Source of the DNA: Leptothrix cholodnii SP-6 | Lineage (GTDB): Bacteria; Pseudomonadota; Gammaproteobacteria; Burkholderiales; Burkholderiaceae_C | NCBI RefSeq assembly: GCF_000019785.1 | Contig: NC_010524.1 | Location: 2,170,001 to 2,234,000 of the forward strand | DNA length: 64,000 bases | Direction of reading: 5' to 3' | Part shown: positions 17,854 through 29,144 of the stretch, piece by piece | Position numbering within the stretch: position 1 is the stretch's first letter | Layout: every line of letters begins with the position of its first letter | Notes under the pieces: generated by a model | Told to the model about the DNA's origin: nothing | The model's input: the letters and a program-made list of their open reading frames with translations, nothing else | Database searches by the model: none | Program-made: the position numbers and the translations under genes

Positions 17854-19479
17854 TCAGGCGCCGTGCATCGGCCGGCGCTTGGCCTCGCGCACCAGGATGG
17901 TCGGGAAGCTCACCGGCAGCGTGTCCGGGAAGTCGCGGCTGTAATGCAGCCCGCGGCTTTCATGCCGCATCAGCGCGGAGCGCACGATCAGCTCGGCGCA
18001 ATCGACCAGGTTGCGCAACTCCAGCAGGTCGCGGTTGACCCGGAAGTTGGCGTAGTAGTCGTCGATCTCGCTGCGCAGGAACTCGATGCGATGCAGTGCG
18101 CGCTCGAGCCGGCGCGTGGTGCGCACGATGCCGACGTAGTTCCACATCAGCAGGCGCAGCTCGTCCCAGTTGTGCGAGATCACCACCTGCTCGTCGGCGT
18201 TCTCCACCTGGCTTTCGTCCCAGGCCGGCAGTGCCGGCCGGGTTTCGGTGCCACGCGCGATGATGTTTTCGGCGCAGCTGCGGCCCAGCACCACGCACTC
18301 GAGCAGTGAATTGCTGGCCAGGCGATTGGCGCCGTGCAGACCGGTGTAGGTGGCCTCGCCCACCGCGTACAGACCGGGCAGATCGGTGCGGCCGTTGAGG
18401 TCGGTGACCACGCCGCCACAGGTGTAGTGGGCCGCCGGAACCACCGGGATCGGCTGGCGCGCGATGTCGATGCCCAGCGCCAGGCAGCGGGCGTGGATGG
18501 TCGGGAAGTGCTCCTTCAGGAACTCTTCGCCGAGGTGGGTGGCGTCCAGCCAGACGTGGTCGACGCCGTGTCGCTTCATCTCGAAGTCGATCGCCCGGGC
18601 GACCACGTCGCGCGGTGCCAGCTCGGCGCGGGGGTCGTGCGCGGGCATGAACCGCGTGCCGTCGGGCAGCTTGAGCACGCCACCCTCGCCGCGCAAGGCC
18701 TCGGTGATCAGGAAGCTGCGATCCTGCGGGTGGTACAGGCAGGTCGGATGGAACTGGATGAACTCCATGTTGCCGACCCGGCAGCCCGCGCGCCAGGCCA
18801 TCGCGATGCCGTCGCCGGTGGAGGTGTCCGGGTTGGTGGTGTAGCGGTAGACCTTGCCCGCACCGCCGCTGGCCAGCACCACGGCGCTGGCATCGAGTGT
18901 CTCGACCCGCTGGCTGTCGATGTCGAGCGCATAGATGCCATAACAGCGCGGCGCCTCGTCGCGCTTGATCTGGCGCGAGGTGACGATGTCGACCGCCATC
19001 CAGCGTTCGCGCAGCGAGATGTTCGGGTGGCGGGCCACCTCGGCGAGCAGCGCGTCGTGGATCGCCTTGCCGGTGGCGTCGGCCGCATGGGCGATGCGAC
19101 GCACCGCGTGGCCCCCCTCGCGCGTCAGGTGCAGGCCGAGCGGGCCGCTGGGGTCGGCCGAAAAGGGCACGCCGCGATCGACCAGCCAGGCCACCGCGTC
19201 GGCGCTGCGCTCGGCGATGAAACGGGCCGTGTGCTCGTCGACGAGGCCGGCGCCGGCATCCTGGGTGTCGCGCACATGACTGTCGATGCTGTCGTCACCG
19301 CCCAGGACGCCGACGATGCCGCCCTGAGCCCAGGCGGTGGCTCCTTCCTCGAGGTTGCGTTTGGCGAGAACGATCACCGGGCGCGCCTGTTGCGCCAGTT
19401 GCAAGGCCACGGTGAGTCCCGCCAAACCCGCGCCGACGATAACCACCGGCAAATTATCCGAATGCTGAGATGAAGTCAT
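17854..19479 (-). CDS. nadB: L-aspartate oxidase
   Basis: 541 residues from the ATG at 19479, the usual size. This FAD enzyme oxidises L-aspartate to iminoaspartate, the substrate of NadA. The FAD dinucleotide motif VGAGLAGL begins near residue 15. Further motifs are [41 protein letters not shown], the [25 protein letters not shown] block and [15 protein letters not shown]. An in-frame extension upstream of 19479 is out of line with the family and was dropped. It converges with the ComFB gene and is divergent from paralogue C. Confidence 0.96.
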   Translation of the reverse strand: MTSSQHSDNLPVVIVGAGLAGLTVALQLAQQARPVIVLAKRNLEEGATAWAQGGIVGVLGGDDSIDSHVRDTQDAGAGLVDEHTARFIAERSADAVAWLVDRGVPFSADPSGPLGLHLTREGGHAVRRIAHAADATGKAIHDALLAEVARHPNISLRERWMAVDIVTSRQIKRDEAPRCYGIYALDIDSQRVETLDASAVVLASGGAGKVYRYTTNPDTSTGDGIAMAWRAGCRVGNMEFIQFHPTCLYHPQDRSFLITEALRGEGGVLKLPDGTRFMPAHDPRAELAPRDVVARAIDFEMKRHGVDHVWLDATHLGEEFLKEHFPTIHARCLALGIDIARQPIPVVPAAHYTCGGVVTDLNGRTDLPGLYAVGEATYTGLHGANRLASNSLLECVVLGRSCAENIIARGTETRPALPAWDESQVENADEQVVISHNWDELRLLMWNYVGIVRTTRRLERALHRIEFLRSEIDDYYANFRVNRDLLELRNLVDCAELIVRSALMRHESRGLHYSRDFPDTLPVSFPTILVREAKRRPMHGA

Positions 19480-19667
19480 GTATTTGAGTTGCGGCCCGTG
19501 CTGAATCACATCAGGCGAACGCGCCGCCGGTCGGCATGCGCGGGAACTCGGGCGCGAATGATAGGATGAGTGTAAACAAATGCACGCGGCGCCATTCTGA
19601 TTGTGAAATCGCATTGCCGCCTGTCCACGATACCCCGGAATGCCCTGCTCGGGTTTGGAGGTTAGGC

Positions 19668-20909
19668 ATGAACTCATCGATCGAGGCATTGGCCGGTCGA
19701 GCGTCACCGCGGGGTACGGACAGCCACCCGCCGGCCAGTCTGGCCGGACAGTTATCCGGAATCGACAGCCAGGTTGCCACGCTCATCCAGCGCAGCCCGG
19801 GGGAGTACCTGGGCGAGCGGCCGGACATCGGCCGCGCGGTGGGCAATCACATCCGTGAGTTGTTTGTTTCCTGCGAAGTGGGCGAGGCCCTTCAGCAGCA
19901 GTTCGAGCACCTTCAGCCGGCTTACATCGCCCTGCACGACCTCGCCTGCCATGCCTCGAGCCATCTGCTGCACGCGGTCGCGGCGGCGGCCGGCCGGCCG
20001 GTCCAGCGTCTGGTGGTCAGGCGCCAGGGTTACGGCACCACGCTGGCGAGCATCGAGTTCGTCGACTGCGTGGCGGCCAACCAGCAGTTGATCCGCCTCT
20101 ACGGCACCGATGCCGACACCGACACCCACTCGCGCCAGGCGATCACGCGCGTGCTGCTCAGCCGCGCCACCCTGTCGGTCGTGATGATGGGCGACCTGCC
20201 TGCCCATGCGGTACCCGAGCAGTTGCAGCCGCTGCGCGAGTTGCTGTTCAGCACCAGCTGGCGCTGCCCGCACCTGCAGCTGATGCCGCTGGCGCCCGGC
20301 ACCGCGATCGCGCTCAAGGCGGTGGCCGGCGGCCTGACCGCAGGCGCCGGCGTCCAGACCCGCCTGGCGCCGATGGTCAGCCGACCGGCCGAGGCCTGGG
20401 CCTTCCTGAGTGCCACCTGGAACCAGATCCAGACCACGCAGAACCCCGACGGGCAGAACCTCGCCTTGCTCGAAGCGCTGGCACCCGCTCGCGAGAGCGC
20501 CCAGCCGATGCCCGACAACCGGGCCATCGCGCCGCGCCCGAAACCGCTCGAACGCTTCGTGCAGGAGGCCGCGGCGCTGCCGGGCATCCAGGACGTCTGC
20601 ATATTCGAGCTCGCCACCAGCCGGGTGCTCGCCCACGCCGGGACCCATCCGACGCCGGCCGATCTGGCCCGGCGCGGCACGCTGCTGATGGCCGCGGCCG
20701 CCGCCAGCCGCAAGCAGCTGGGCATCGACGGGCCGGCCGACGAGATCTTGCTGATGGGCGGCCTCAAGGCCCAGGGCCTGCGCTCGCTGCACGCCCAGCC
20801 GGGGCTGGCGATCCACGTCATATTCATGCCGACCAAGGCCGACTGGCCCCAGCTGCGCCCGCGCCTGATGGCGCTCGATGCCGCCCTGCCCCGCAGCCCG
20901 GTGATCTGA
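19668..20909 (+). CDS. paralogue C: unknown alpha/beta domain plus roadblock-like domain
   Basis: 413 residues from the ATG at 19668, which has a GGAGG-type site a few bases before it. The N-terminal domain (about 30-260) aligns with paralogue A along its length: [71 protein letters not shown]. After a short Pro/Arg linker (about 270-292) the C-terminal domain has [27 protein letters not shown] and [15 protein letters not shown], matching the roadblock-like end of A. It is separated from A/B by nadA, comFB and nadB, so the copies did not just arise as a tandem array, or the nad genes moved in between. Function unknown. Confidence 0.6.
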   Translation: MNSSIEALAGRASPRGTDSHPPASLAGQLSGIDSQVATLIQRSPGEYLGERPDIGRAVGNHIRELFVSCEVGEALQQQFEHLQPAYIALHDLACHASSHLLHAVAAAAGRPVQRLVVRRQGYGTTLASIEFVDCVAANQQLIRLYGTDADTDTHSRQAITRVLLSRATLSVVMMGDLPAHAVPEQLQPLRELLFSTSWRCPHLQLMPLAPGTAIALKAVAGGLTAGAGVQTRLAPMVSRPAEAWAFLSATWNQIQTTQNPDGQNLALLEALAPARESAQPMPDNRAIAPRPKPLERFVQEAAALPGIQDVCIFELATSRVLAHAGTHPTPADLARRGTLLMAAAAASRKQLGIDGPADEILLMGGLKAQGLRSLHAQPGLAIHVIFMPTKADWPQLRPRLMALDAALPRSPVI

Positions 20910-20910
20910 T

Positions 20911-20960
20911 ACCGGGCTCAAGCCCGAAACGAGACCGGGGCAGCCTCTCGCCACCCCGGC
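20911..20960. terminator. two GC-rich hairpins between convergent genes
   Basis: CGGGCT/AGCCCG (20913-20926) and CCGGGG/CCCCGG (20935-20959) can fold between the converging ends of paralogue C and clpB. There is no U-run, so an intrinsic terminator role is uncertain. Confidence 0.3.
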
Positions 20961-20969
20961 TTCGCAACG

Positions 20970-23567
<2,598 letters not shown>

Positions 23568-23697
23568 GGGCAGATCCTCCGGGTTGCAGAGAATCTTAGG
23601 CAGCATGGCCCCATTTCAAGGCCCGCCGCAGCGCCTTTGGTGACAGCCGGTAGACGAGGATCAATCCGCCGTCAATCGGACGGCCGGTGCGGCCGTG

Positions 23698-24183
23698 TCA
23701 GCCGACGTTGCCCGGCGTGATGCCCCAGCGGCGCAGCGCATCGTCGTCGCTGACGCGGGCGTCGACCCAGCGCGCGCCCTCGGGCGTGGTTTCCTTCTTC
23801 CAGAACGGCGCCTCGGTCTTGAGGTAGTCCATCAGGAACTCGCAGGCCTGGAAGGCCTGGCCGCGGTGCGCCGAGCTGACGGCCACCAGCACGATCTGGT
23901 CCTGCGGCTGCAGCAACCCGACGCGGTGGATGACGCGCGCGGCGCGGATGTCAAAGCGCTGCAGCGCCGTGTCGATCATGGCCTCGATGCTGCGCTCGGT
24001 CATGCCGGGGTAATGCTCCAGTTCCATCGCGCTGACACCGGCGCCGTCGCTGCGGTCGCGCACGGTGCCGATGAAACTGGCCACCGCGCCGACGCCACCG
24101 TCACCAGCACGCAAGGCCGCGACCTCGGCAGAAAGGTCGAAATCGGCCTGCTGGATCGTCACCCGGGGCGTATTCACGTCCAA
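23698..24183 (-). CDS. moaE: molybdopterin synthase catalytic subunit
   Basis: 161 residues. MoaE with MoaD inserts the two dithiolene sulfurs into precursor Z (cPMP) to make molybdopterin. Conserved parts are VASFIGTVRDRSDG, LEHYPGMTERSIEAM, RVIHRVGLLQPQDQIVLVAVSSAHRGQAF with the AHR motif, DYLKTEAPFWKKE with the catalytic Lys pair, and a C-terminal WVDAR. It begins 4 bases after the moaD stop, so the pair is translationally linked. Confidence 0.96.
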   Translation of the reverse strand: MDVNTPRVTIQQADFDLSAEVAALRAGDGGVGAVASFIGTVRDRSDGAGVSAMELEHYPGMTERSIEAMIDTALQRFDIRAARVIHRVGLLQPQDQIVLVAVSSAHRGQAFQACEFLMDYLKTEAPFWKKETTPEGARWVDARVSDDDALRRWGITPGNVG

Positions 24184-24187
24184 CTCC

Positions 24188-24439
24188 TCAGCCGCCGGTC
24201 ACGGGCGGGAAAAACGCCAGCTCGGCGCCGTCTGTCAACTCGGTGTCTTCGCTGCACATCGTCTGGTTCAGCGCCGCACGCAGCGCGCGGCCGCGGGCCA
24301 GCGCGCTGGCGTGCGGTTCGCCCTGGGCGATGAGCCGGTCGCGCACCGCGGCCACCGTGGTCGGCGCGGGCAGTTCGAGGCTTTCGCCGGCACCGAGGGC
24401 TTCGCGCAGCGAGGCGAAATAACGCAGTTGGATCTTCAT
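24188..24439 (-). CDS. moaD: molybdopterin synthase sulfur carrier subunit
   Basis: 83 residues from the ATG at 24439; a longer in-frame form to 24487 is less likely because family proteins start with MKIQLRYFAS. The ubiquitin-like fold ends in the required Gly-Gly (FFPPVTGG), the site of adenylation and thiocarboxylation by MoeB. It sits between moeA (16-base gap) and moaE (4-base gap). A moeB is not in the window. Confidence 0.95.
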   Translation of the reverse strand: MKIQLRYFASLREALGAGESLELPAPTTVAAVRDRLIAQGEPHASALARGRALRAALNQTMCSEDTELTDGAELAFFPPVTGG

Positions 24440-24455
24440 GTCTGGCTTGAACAAA

Positions 24456-25766
24456 TCACGCGGCAATCGGAATGAAACGCACCGCATCGCCGGCCCGGAT
24501 GGTCTGCCCGCCCGGGTTGTCGAGCAGACCGTCGGCCCACACCGCCGACGTCAGCACGCCCGAACTCTGGTTCGGAAACAGGTCGAGCCCGCCGGCCGCG
24601 TTGAGCCGCACGCGCAGGAACTCGCGGCGCTTGTCGGCGCGCGGCCAGTCGAAATCGGCGCGCAGCGTGTAGGTGCGCGGCGCCGTGTCGGTCGCACCCT
24701 GCAGGCGCAGCAGCACGGGGCGCACCAGCAGCAGGAAGGTCACGAAGCTCGACACCGGATTGCCCGGCAGGCCCATGAACCAGGCGCCCGAATGGCCGGC
24801 CGCGCTGTCACCAGCGTCTTCGCCACTGCGGCGCACGCTGCCGAAGGCGAGCGGCTTGCCGGGCTTGATCGCCATCTGCCAGGTGTCGAGCCGGCCCTCG
24901 GCCATCACGGCGGGCTTGATGTGATCCTCTTCGCCGACCGACACGCCGCCGGAGGTCAGGATCAGGTCGTGGCCATGCGCGGCATCGCGCAGCGCGGCGC
25001 GGGTGGCGTCGAGCCGGTCGGGCACGATGCCCAGGTCGGTGACCTCGCAGCCCAGGCTTTGCAGCAGCGCGCACAGCGTGTAGCGGTTGGAGTTGTAGAT
25101 CGCGCCGGGCTTGAGCGGCTCGCCGGGCATCACCAGTTCGTCGCCGGTGGAGAACAGCGCCACGCGCGGACGGCGCGCGACCTGCAGGTTGGCCGCCCCG
25201 ACCGAGGCTGCCAGGCCCAGCGCGGCCGGCGTCAGGCGCGTGCCGGCGTGCAGCACCACGCTGCCGTGTTGCACGTCCTCGCCGCGGCGGCGGATCCACT
25301 GGCCCGATTCGGGCACGGTGTTGATGCGCACGGCGCCCAGGCCCTCGCCCCCCTCGGAAGCCTCGGCGCTGCATTGCTCCTGCATCACCACCGCATCGGC
25401 GCCGAGCGGGATCTGCGCGCCGGTGAACACCCGCGCCGCCGTGCCAGGCTGCAGCGGCTGGCCGACCACGCCGGCCGGCACGCGCTGGCTGACCGGCAGG
25501 CGCGTGCCCTCGGCGGGCACGTCGGCCGCGCGCATCGCGTAACCGTCCATCGAGGTGTTGTCGGCCGGCGGCACGTCGAGCAGCGAGCGGACGTCCTCGG
25601 CCAGGATGCGGCCGAGCGCTTCGAAGGTCGAGACGCGTTCGTGGCTGGCTGGCGGCAGCGGCTGCACGGTCGACAGCAGGCGCTCGATCGCTTCGTCGAG
25701 GCTCAGCAAGGCGCCGCGCCCGGGGGCGCCGGCGCTAGAGGAAGTCTTGGGGGGCGTGGTAGTCAT
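24456..25766 (-). CDS. moeA: molybdopterin molybdenumtransferase
   Basis: 436 residues. MoeA inserts molybdate into adenylated molybdopterin to give the active cofactor. Hallmarks are SMDGYAMRAADV, the RRGEDV motif, the TGDELV segment with PGAIYNSN, DLGIVPD, LTSGGVSVGEEDH and GLPGNPVSSFVTF. The C-terminal beta-barrel domain runs to the end. Its start overlaps the end of mobB by 32 bases, showing tight coupling. Confidence 0.96.
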   Translation of the reverse strand: MTTTPPKTSSSAGAPGRGALLSLDEAIERLLSTVQPLPPASHERVSTFEALGRILAEDVRSLLDVPPADNTSMDGYAMRAADVPAEGTRLPVSQRVPAGVVGQPLQPGTAARVFTGAQIPLGADAVVMQEQCSAEASEGGEGLGAVRINTVPESGQWIRRRGEDVQHGSVVLHAGTRLTPAALGLAASVGAANLQVARRPRVALFSTGDELVMPGEPLKPGAIYNSNRYTLCALLQSLGCEVTDLGIVPDRLDATRAALRDAAHGHDLILTSGGVSVGEEDHIKPAVMAEGRLDTWQMAIKPGKPLAFGSVRRSGEDAGDSAAGHSGAWFMGLPGNPVSSFVTFLLLVRPVLLRLQGATDTAPRTYTLRADFDWPRADKRREFLRVRLNAAGGLDLFPNQSSGVLTSAVWADGLLDNPGGQTIRAGDAVRFIPIAA

Positions 25767-26280
25767 ATCGAGCCGAATCTTGCAACAGGAAGGCCGCGAT
25801 CGCGCGCGGCTGGTTCAGATCCAGCACCGGCAATCCGGTCGGCGCGGGCAGCGACGGCGTCGGGTCGGTGGCCACGGCGATCACGAACGGATCGCCGGCG
25901 GCGTACAAGGCCGGGGCGCCGTGCGCGGCGCGCCAGACCTCGATCTTGGGCAGCGCAGCGTGTTTGAAACCCTCGACCAGCACCCAGTGCGCCTCGCCGC
26001 AGTCGACCAGTTCGGCCAGCAGGTCGTGCACGCTCGGTTCGTACTCGACCTCGAACTCGCGCACCTTGGCCAGCCGGTGGTTGTTGGCGATCACCACCTC
26101 GAAGGCGCCGGCCTCGCGGTGGCGGTGCGAGTCCTTGCCGGGCACGTCGATGTCGAAGCGCTTGTGTGCGTGCTTGACCACCGACACCCGCTGGCCGCTG
26201 GCTTTCAGTTCGCGGATCAGGCCCTCGGCCAGGCTGGTCTTGCCCGAACCCGAGGAGCCGCAGAGGCCGACCACCTTCAT
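25735..26280 (-). CDS. mobB: molybdopterin-guanine dinucleotide biosynthesis adaptor MobB
   Basis: 181 residues from the ATG at 26280. It is a GTP-binding P-loop protein with Walker A G8-SSGSGK-T15 that assists MobA in forming the guanine dinucleotide cofactor used by DMSO-reductase-family enzymes. Other motifs are VVKHAHKRFDIDVPGKDSHR, EAGAFEVVIA and WVLVEGFKHAALPKIEV, all typical of MobB. mobA is not in the window. It is the first molybdenum gene after thrC (37-base gap) and overlaps moeA. Confidence 0.94.
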   Translation of the reverse strand: MKVVGLCGSSGSGKTSLAEGLIRELKASGQRVSVVKHAHKRFDIDVPGKDSHRHREAGAFEVVIANNHRLAKVREFEVEYEPSVHDLLAELVDCGEAHWVLVEGFKHAALPKIEVWRAAHGAPALYAAGDPFVIAVATDPTPSLPAPTGLPVLDLNQPRAIAAFLLQDSARYDYHAPQDFL

Positions 26281-26317
26281 GGCCGGCACCCACGCTGCAG
26301 CGCGATCGCGTGCGCCA

Positions 26318-27736
26318 TCAGATCGACACGCGCTCGGCGATGTAGCGCTGCACGCGCGCGGCATCGACCGGCATCACCTCGAAGCGCTTCGGGCGCGACT
26401 CGATGTCGACCAGGCCGGCCGGCCGCGGCGCCTTCACGTCGGCGCCCAGCGCCTCGGTGATGGTCGCCTCGAACTTGGCCGGCAGCGCGGTCTCCAGCAC
26501 GATCATCGGCACGCCGGGCTGGACGTGTTCACGCCCGACCTTCAGGCCGTCGGCGGTGTGGGTGTCGATCAGCACGCCAAAACGCTGCCAGGTGTCGCGG
26601 ATCGTGGCCAGGCGGTCGGCGTGGGTGCTGCGGCCGGACACGAAACCGTAGGCCGGCACGCGGGCGAACTCGTCGGTCGAGAGCGTGAAAGCGCCCTCCT
26701 TCGACAACGCGGCGCCGAACAGCGCCTGGATGCGCGCACCTTCGCGGCCGAGCAGGTCGAACACGAAGCGCTCGAAGTTGCTGGCCTTGCTGATGTCCAT
26801 CGACGGGCTGGAGGTCTCGAAGGTTTCCGCGCTGCCGCGCACCCGGTAGGTGCCGGTGTTGAAGAACTCCTCGAGCACGTTGTTCTCGTTGGTGGCGACC
26901 ACCAGCTGCGCGATCGGCAAGCCCATCATGCGCGCCACGTGGCCGGCGCAGACGTTGCCGAAGTTGCCCGACGGCACCGCGAAGCTGACCTGCTCGCCCT
27001 CGGCCTTCGTGGCCTGGAAGTAGCCGGCGAAGTAGTACACCACCTGCGCCAGCAGCCGCGCCCAGTTGATCGAGTTGACGGTGCCGATGCGGTACTGGCG
27101 CTTGAAAGCCAGATCGTTGGAGACCGCCTTGACGATGTCCTGGCAGTCGTCGAACACGCCTTCGACGGCGATGTTGTGGATGTTCGCGTCTTGCAGACTG
27201 AACATCTGCGCCTGCTGGAACGGGCTCATGCGACCGTGCGGGCTGAGCATGAACACGTTCACGCCGGCCTTGCCGCGCATCGCGTATTCGGCCGCACTGC
27301 CGGTGTCGCCGCTGGTGGCACCGAGGATGTTGAGCGTCTCGCCGCGGCGGCCCAGTTCGTACTCGAACAGGTTGCCGAGCAGCTGCATCGCCATGTCCTT
27401 GAAGGCCAGCGTCGGGCCGTTGGACAGGGCTTCGAGGCACAGGCCGGCTTCGAGCGACTTGAGCGGCACGATCTGCGGCGTGCCGAACACGGCTTCGGTG
27501 TAGGTCTTGTCGACCAGCACGCGCAGATCGGCAGCCGGGATGTCGTCGATGTAGAGCGACAGGATCTCGAACGCCAGGTCGGCGTAGCTCAGGCCGCGCC
27601 ACTTGGCGAGCGTGGCGGCGTCGACCTTCGGGTAGGCCACCGGCAGGTAGAGCCCGCCGTCGGGCGCCAGGCCTTCGAGCAGGATCTCGGAGAAGCCGCG
27701 CTCGGTCTTGTCGCCGCGGGTGCTGATGTACTTCAT
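26318..27736 (-). CDS. thrC: threonine synthase
   Basis: 472 residues, the longer ThrC form common in proteobacteria. This PLP enzyme turns O-phosphohomoserine into threonine. The N-terminal MKYISTRG and GLAPDGGLYLP motifs, the PLP lysine K113 in TLAFKDMAMQ, GATSGDTGSAAEYA and SINWARLLAQVVYYF are all family hallmarks. It lies 29 bases after hom and ahead of mobB on the same strand. The gene for homoserine kinase (thrB) is not in the window. Confidence 0.97.
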   Translation of the reverse strand: MKYISTRGDKTERGFSEILLEGLAPDGGLYLPVAYPKVDAATLAKWRGLSYADLAFEILSLYIDDIPAADLRVLVDKTYTEAVFGTPQIVPLKSLEAGLCLEALSNGPTLAFKDMAMQLLGNLFEYELGRRGETLNILGATSGDTGSAAEYAMRGKAGVNVFMLSPHGRMSPFQQAQMFSLQDANIHNIAVEGVFDDCQDIVKAVSNDLAFKRQYRIGTVNSINWARLLAQVVYYFAGYFQATKAEGEQVSFAVPSGNFGNVCAGHVARMMGLPIAQLVVATNENNVLEEFFNTGTYRVRGSAETFETSSPSMDISKASNFERFVFDLLGREGARIQALFGAALSKEGAFTLSTDEFARVPAYGFVSGRSTHADRLATIRDTWQRFGVLIDTHTADGLKVGREHVQPGVPMIVLETALPAKFEATITEALGADVKAPRPAGLVDIESRPKRFEVMPVDAARVQRYIAERVSI

Positions 27737-27765
27737 CGTCTCGTGTCCAGTGCGGTGTCAGCGGC

Positions 27766-29082
27766 TCAGGCCAGCTCTTCCTTGCGGATGCTCACGATCG
27801 GCGCCAGCACCGTCGGCAGCGCCTGCATCTGCGCCAGCGCGGCGCGCATGCGGCCCTCGACGGTCTCGTGCGTCAGGATGATCACGTCGGTCTGGTTCTC
27901 GCCTTCGGCCGATTCACGCTGCAGCACTGCGTCGATCGAGATGTCGCTCTCGGCCAGGATGCGGGTGATGGCGGCCAGCACGCCCTTCTGGTCGGCCACG
28001 CGCAGGCGCAGGTAGAAGGCGGTGCGCACGGCGTCGATGCCGACGATCGGCGTGGCGTGCAGCTCGTCGGGCTGGAAGGCCAGGTGCGGCACGCGGTGAT
28101 CCGGGTCGGCGGTGTGCAGGCGGGTGATGTCGACCAGGTCGGCGATCACGGCCGATGCGGTCGGCTCGCTGCCGGCGCCCTTGCCGTAGTACAGCGTGGT
28201 GCCGACGGCGTCGCCCTGCACCATCACGGCGTTCATCGCGCCTTCGACGTTGGCGATCAGGCGCTTGCTCGGCACCAGCGTCGGGTGCACGCGCAGCTCG
28301 ATACCGCCGCCGTCCGCCTGGCGCTTGGCGATGCCCAGCAGCTTGATGCGGTAGCCGAGCTGCTCGGCGTAGCGGATGTCGGCCGCGCCCAGCTTGGTGA
28401 TGCCTTCGATGTGGGCGCGGTCGAACTGCACCGGGATGCCGAACGCCAGCGCGCTCATCAACGTGGCCTTGTGCGCGGCGTCGACGCCTTCGATGTCGAA
28501 GGTCGGGTCGGCTTCGGCATAACCCAGCGCCTGCGCCTGCTTGAGCACGACGTCGAAGTCGAGGCCCTTGTCGCGCATCTCGCTCAGGATGAAATTGGTG
28601 GTGCCGTTGATGATGCCGGCGATCCACTGGATGCGGTTGGCGGTCAGGCCTTCACGCAGCGCCTTGATGATCGGGATGCCACCGGCGACGGCGGCCTCGA
28701 AGGCGACGATCACGCCCTTTTCGCGCGCGGCGGCGAAGATCTCGGTGCCGTGCACGGCCAGCAGCGCCTTGTTGGCGGTGACGACGTGCTTGCCCGCGGC
28801 GATCGCTTCGAGCACCAGCGCGCGGGCGATGCCGTAGCCGCCGATCAGCTCGATGACGATGTCGATCTCGGGGTTGGCGATCACCTCGCGGGCGTCGGCC
28901 ACCACCTGGACGGCGTCGCCGACGATCTCGCGGGCGCGCTCGACGTTGAGGTCGGCCACCATCGTGATCTCGATGCCACGGCCGGCGCGGCGGCGGATTT
29001 CTTCCTGGTTGCGGGCGAGCACGTTGAACGTGCCGCTGCCGACGGTACCGATGCCCAGCAGGCCGACTTGGATGGGTTTCAT
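27766..29082 (-). CDS. hom: homoserine dehydrogenase
   Basis: 438 residues, monofunctional (no aspartokinase part). It reduces aspartate semialdehyde to homoserine with NAD(P)H for threonine and methionine synthesis. The Rossmann motif GIGTVGSGTF opens the protein; VTANKALLA, AAVAGGIPIIKAL, GIINGTTNFILSEM and the ADPTFDIEGVDAAHK active-site segment follow. A C-terminal ACT domain (about 355-430) suggests feedback inhibition by threonine. It is followed by thrC at 29 bases. Confidence 0.97.
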   Translation of the reverse strand: MKPIQVGLLGIGTVGSGTFNVLARNQEEIRRRAGRGIEITMVADLNVERAREIVGDAVQVVADAREVIANPEIDIVIELIGGYGIARALVLEAIAAGKHVVTANKALLAVHGTEIFAAAREKGVIVAFEAAVAGGIPIIKALREGLTANRIQWIAGIINGTTNFILSEMRDKGLDFDVVLKQAQALGYAEADPTFDIEGVDAAHKATLMSALAFGIPVQFDRAHIEGITKLGAADIRYAEQLGYRIKLLGIAKRQADGGGIELRVHPTLVPSKRLIANVEGAMNAVMVQGDAVGTTLYYGKGAGSEPTASAVIADLVDITRLHTADPDHRVPHLAFQPDELHATPIVGIDAVRTAFYLRLRVADQKGVLAAITRILAESDISIDAVLQRESAEGENQTDVIILTHETVEGRMRAALAQMQALPTVLAPIVSIRKEELA

Positions 29083-29144
29083 AGGGACTCTATCGGGCGC
29101 ACTCGGGCGCCGGTTTCAGGGGAGAAGGAAAAGAGCGACGCGCC

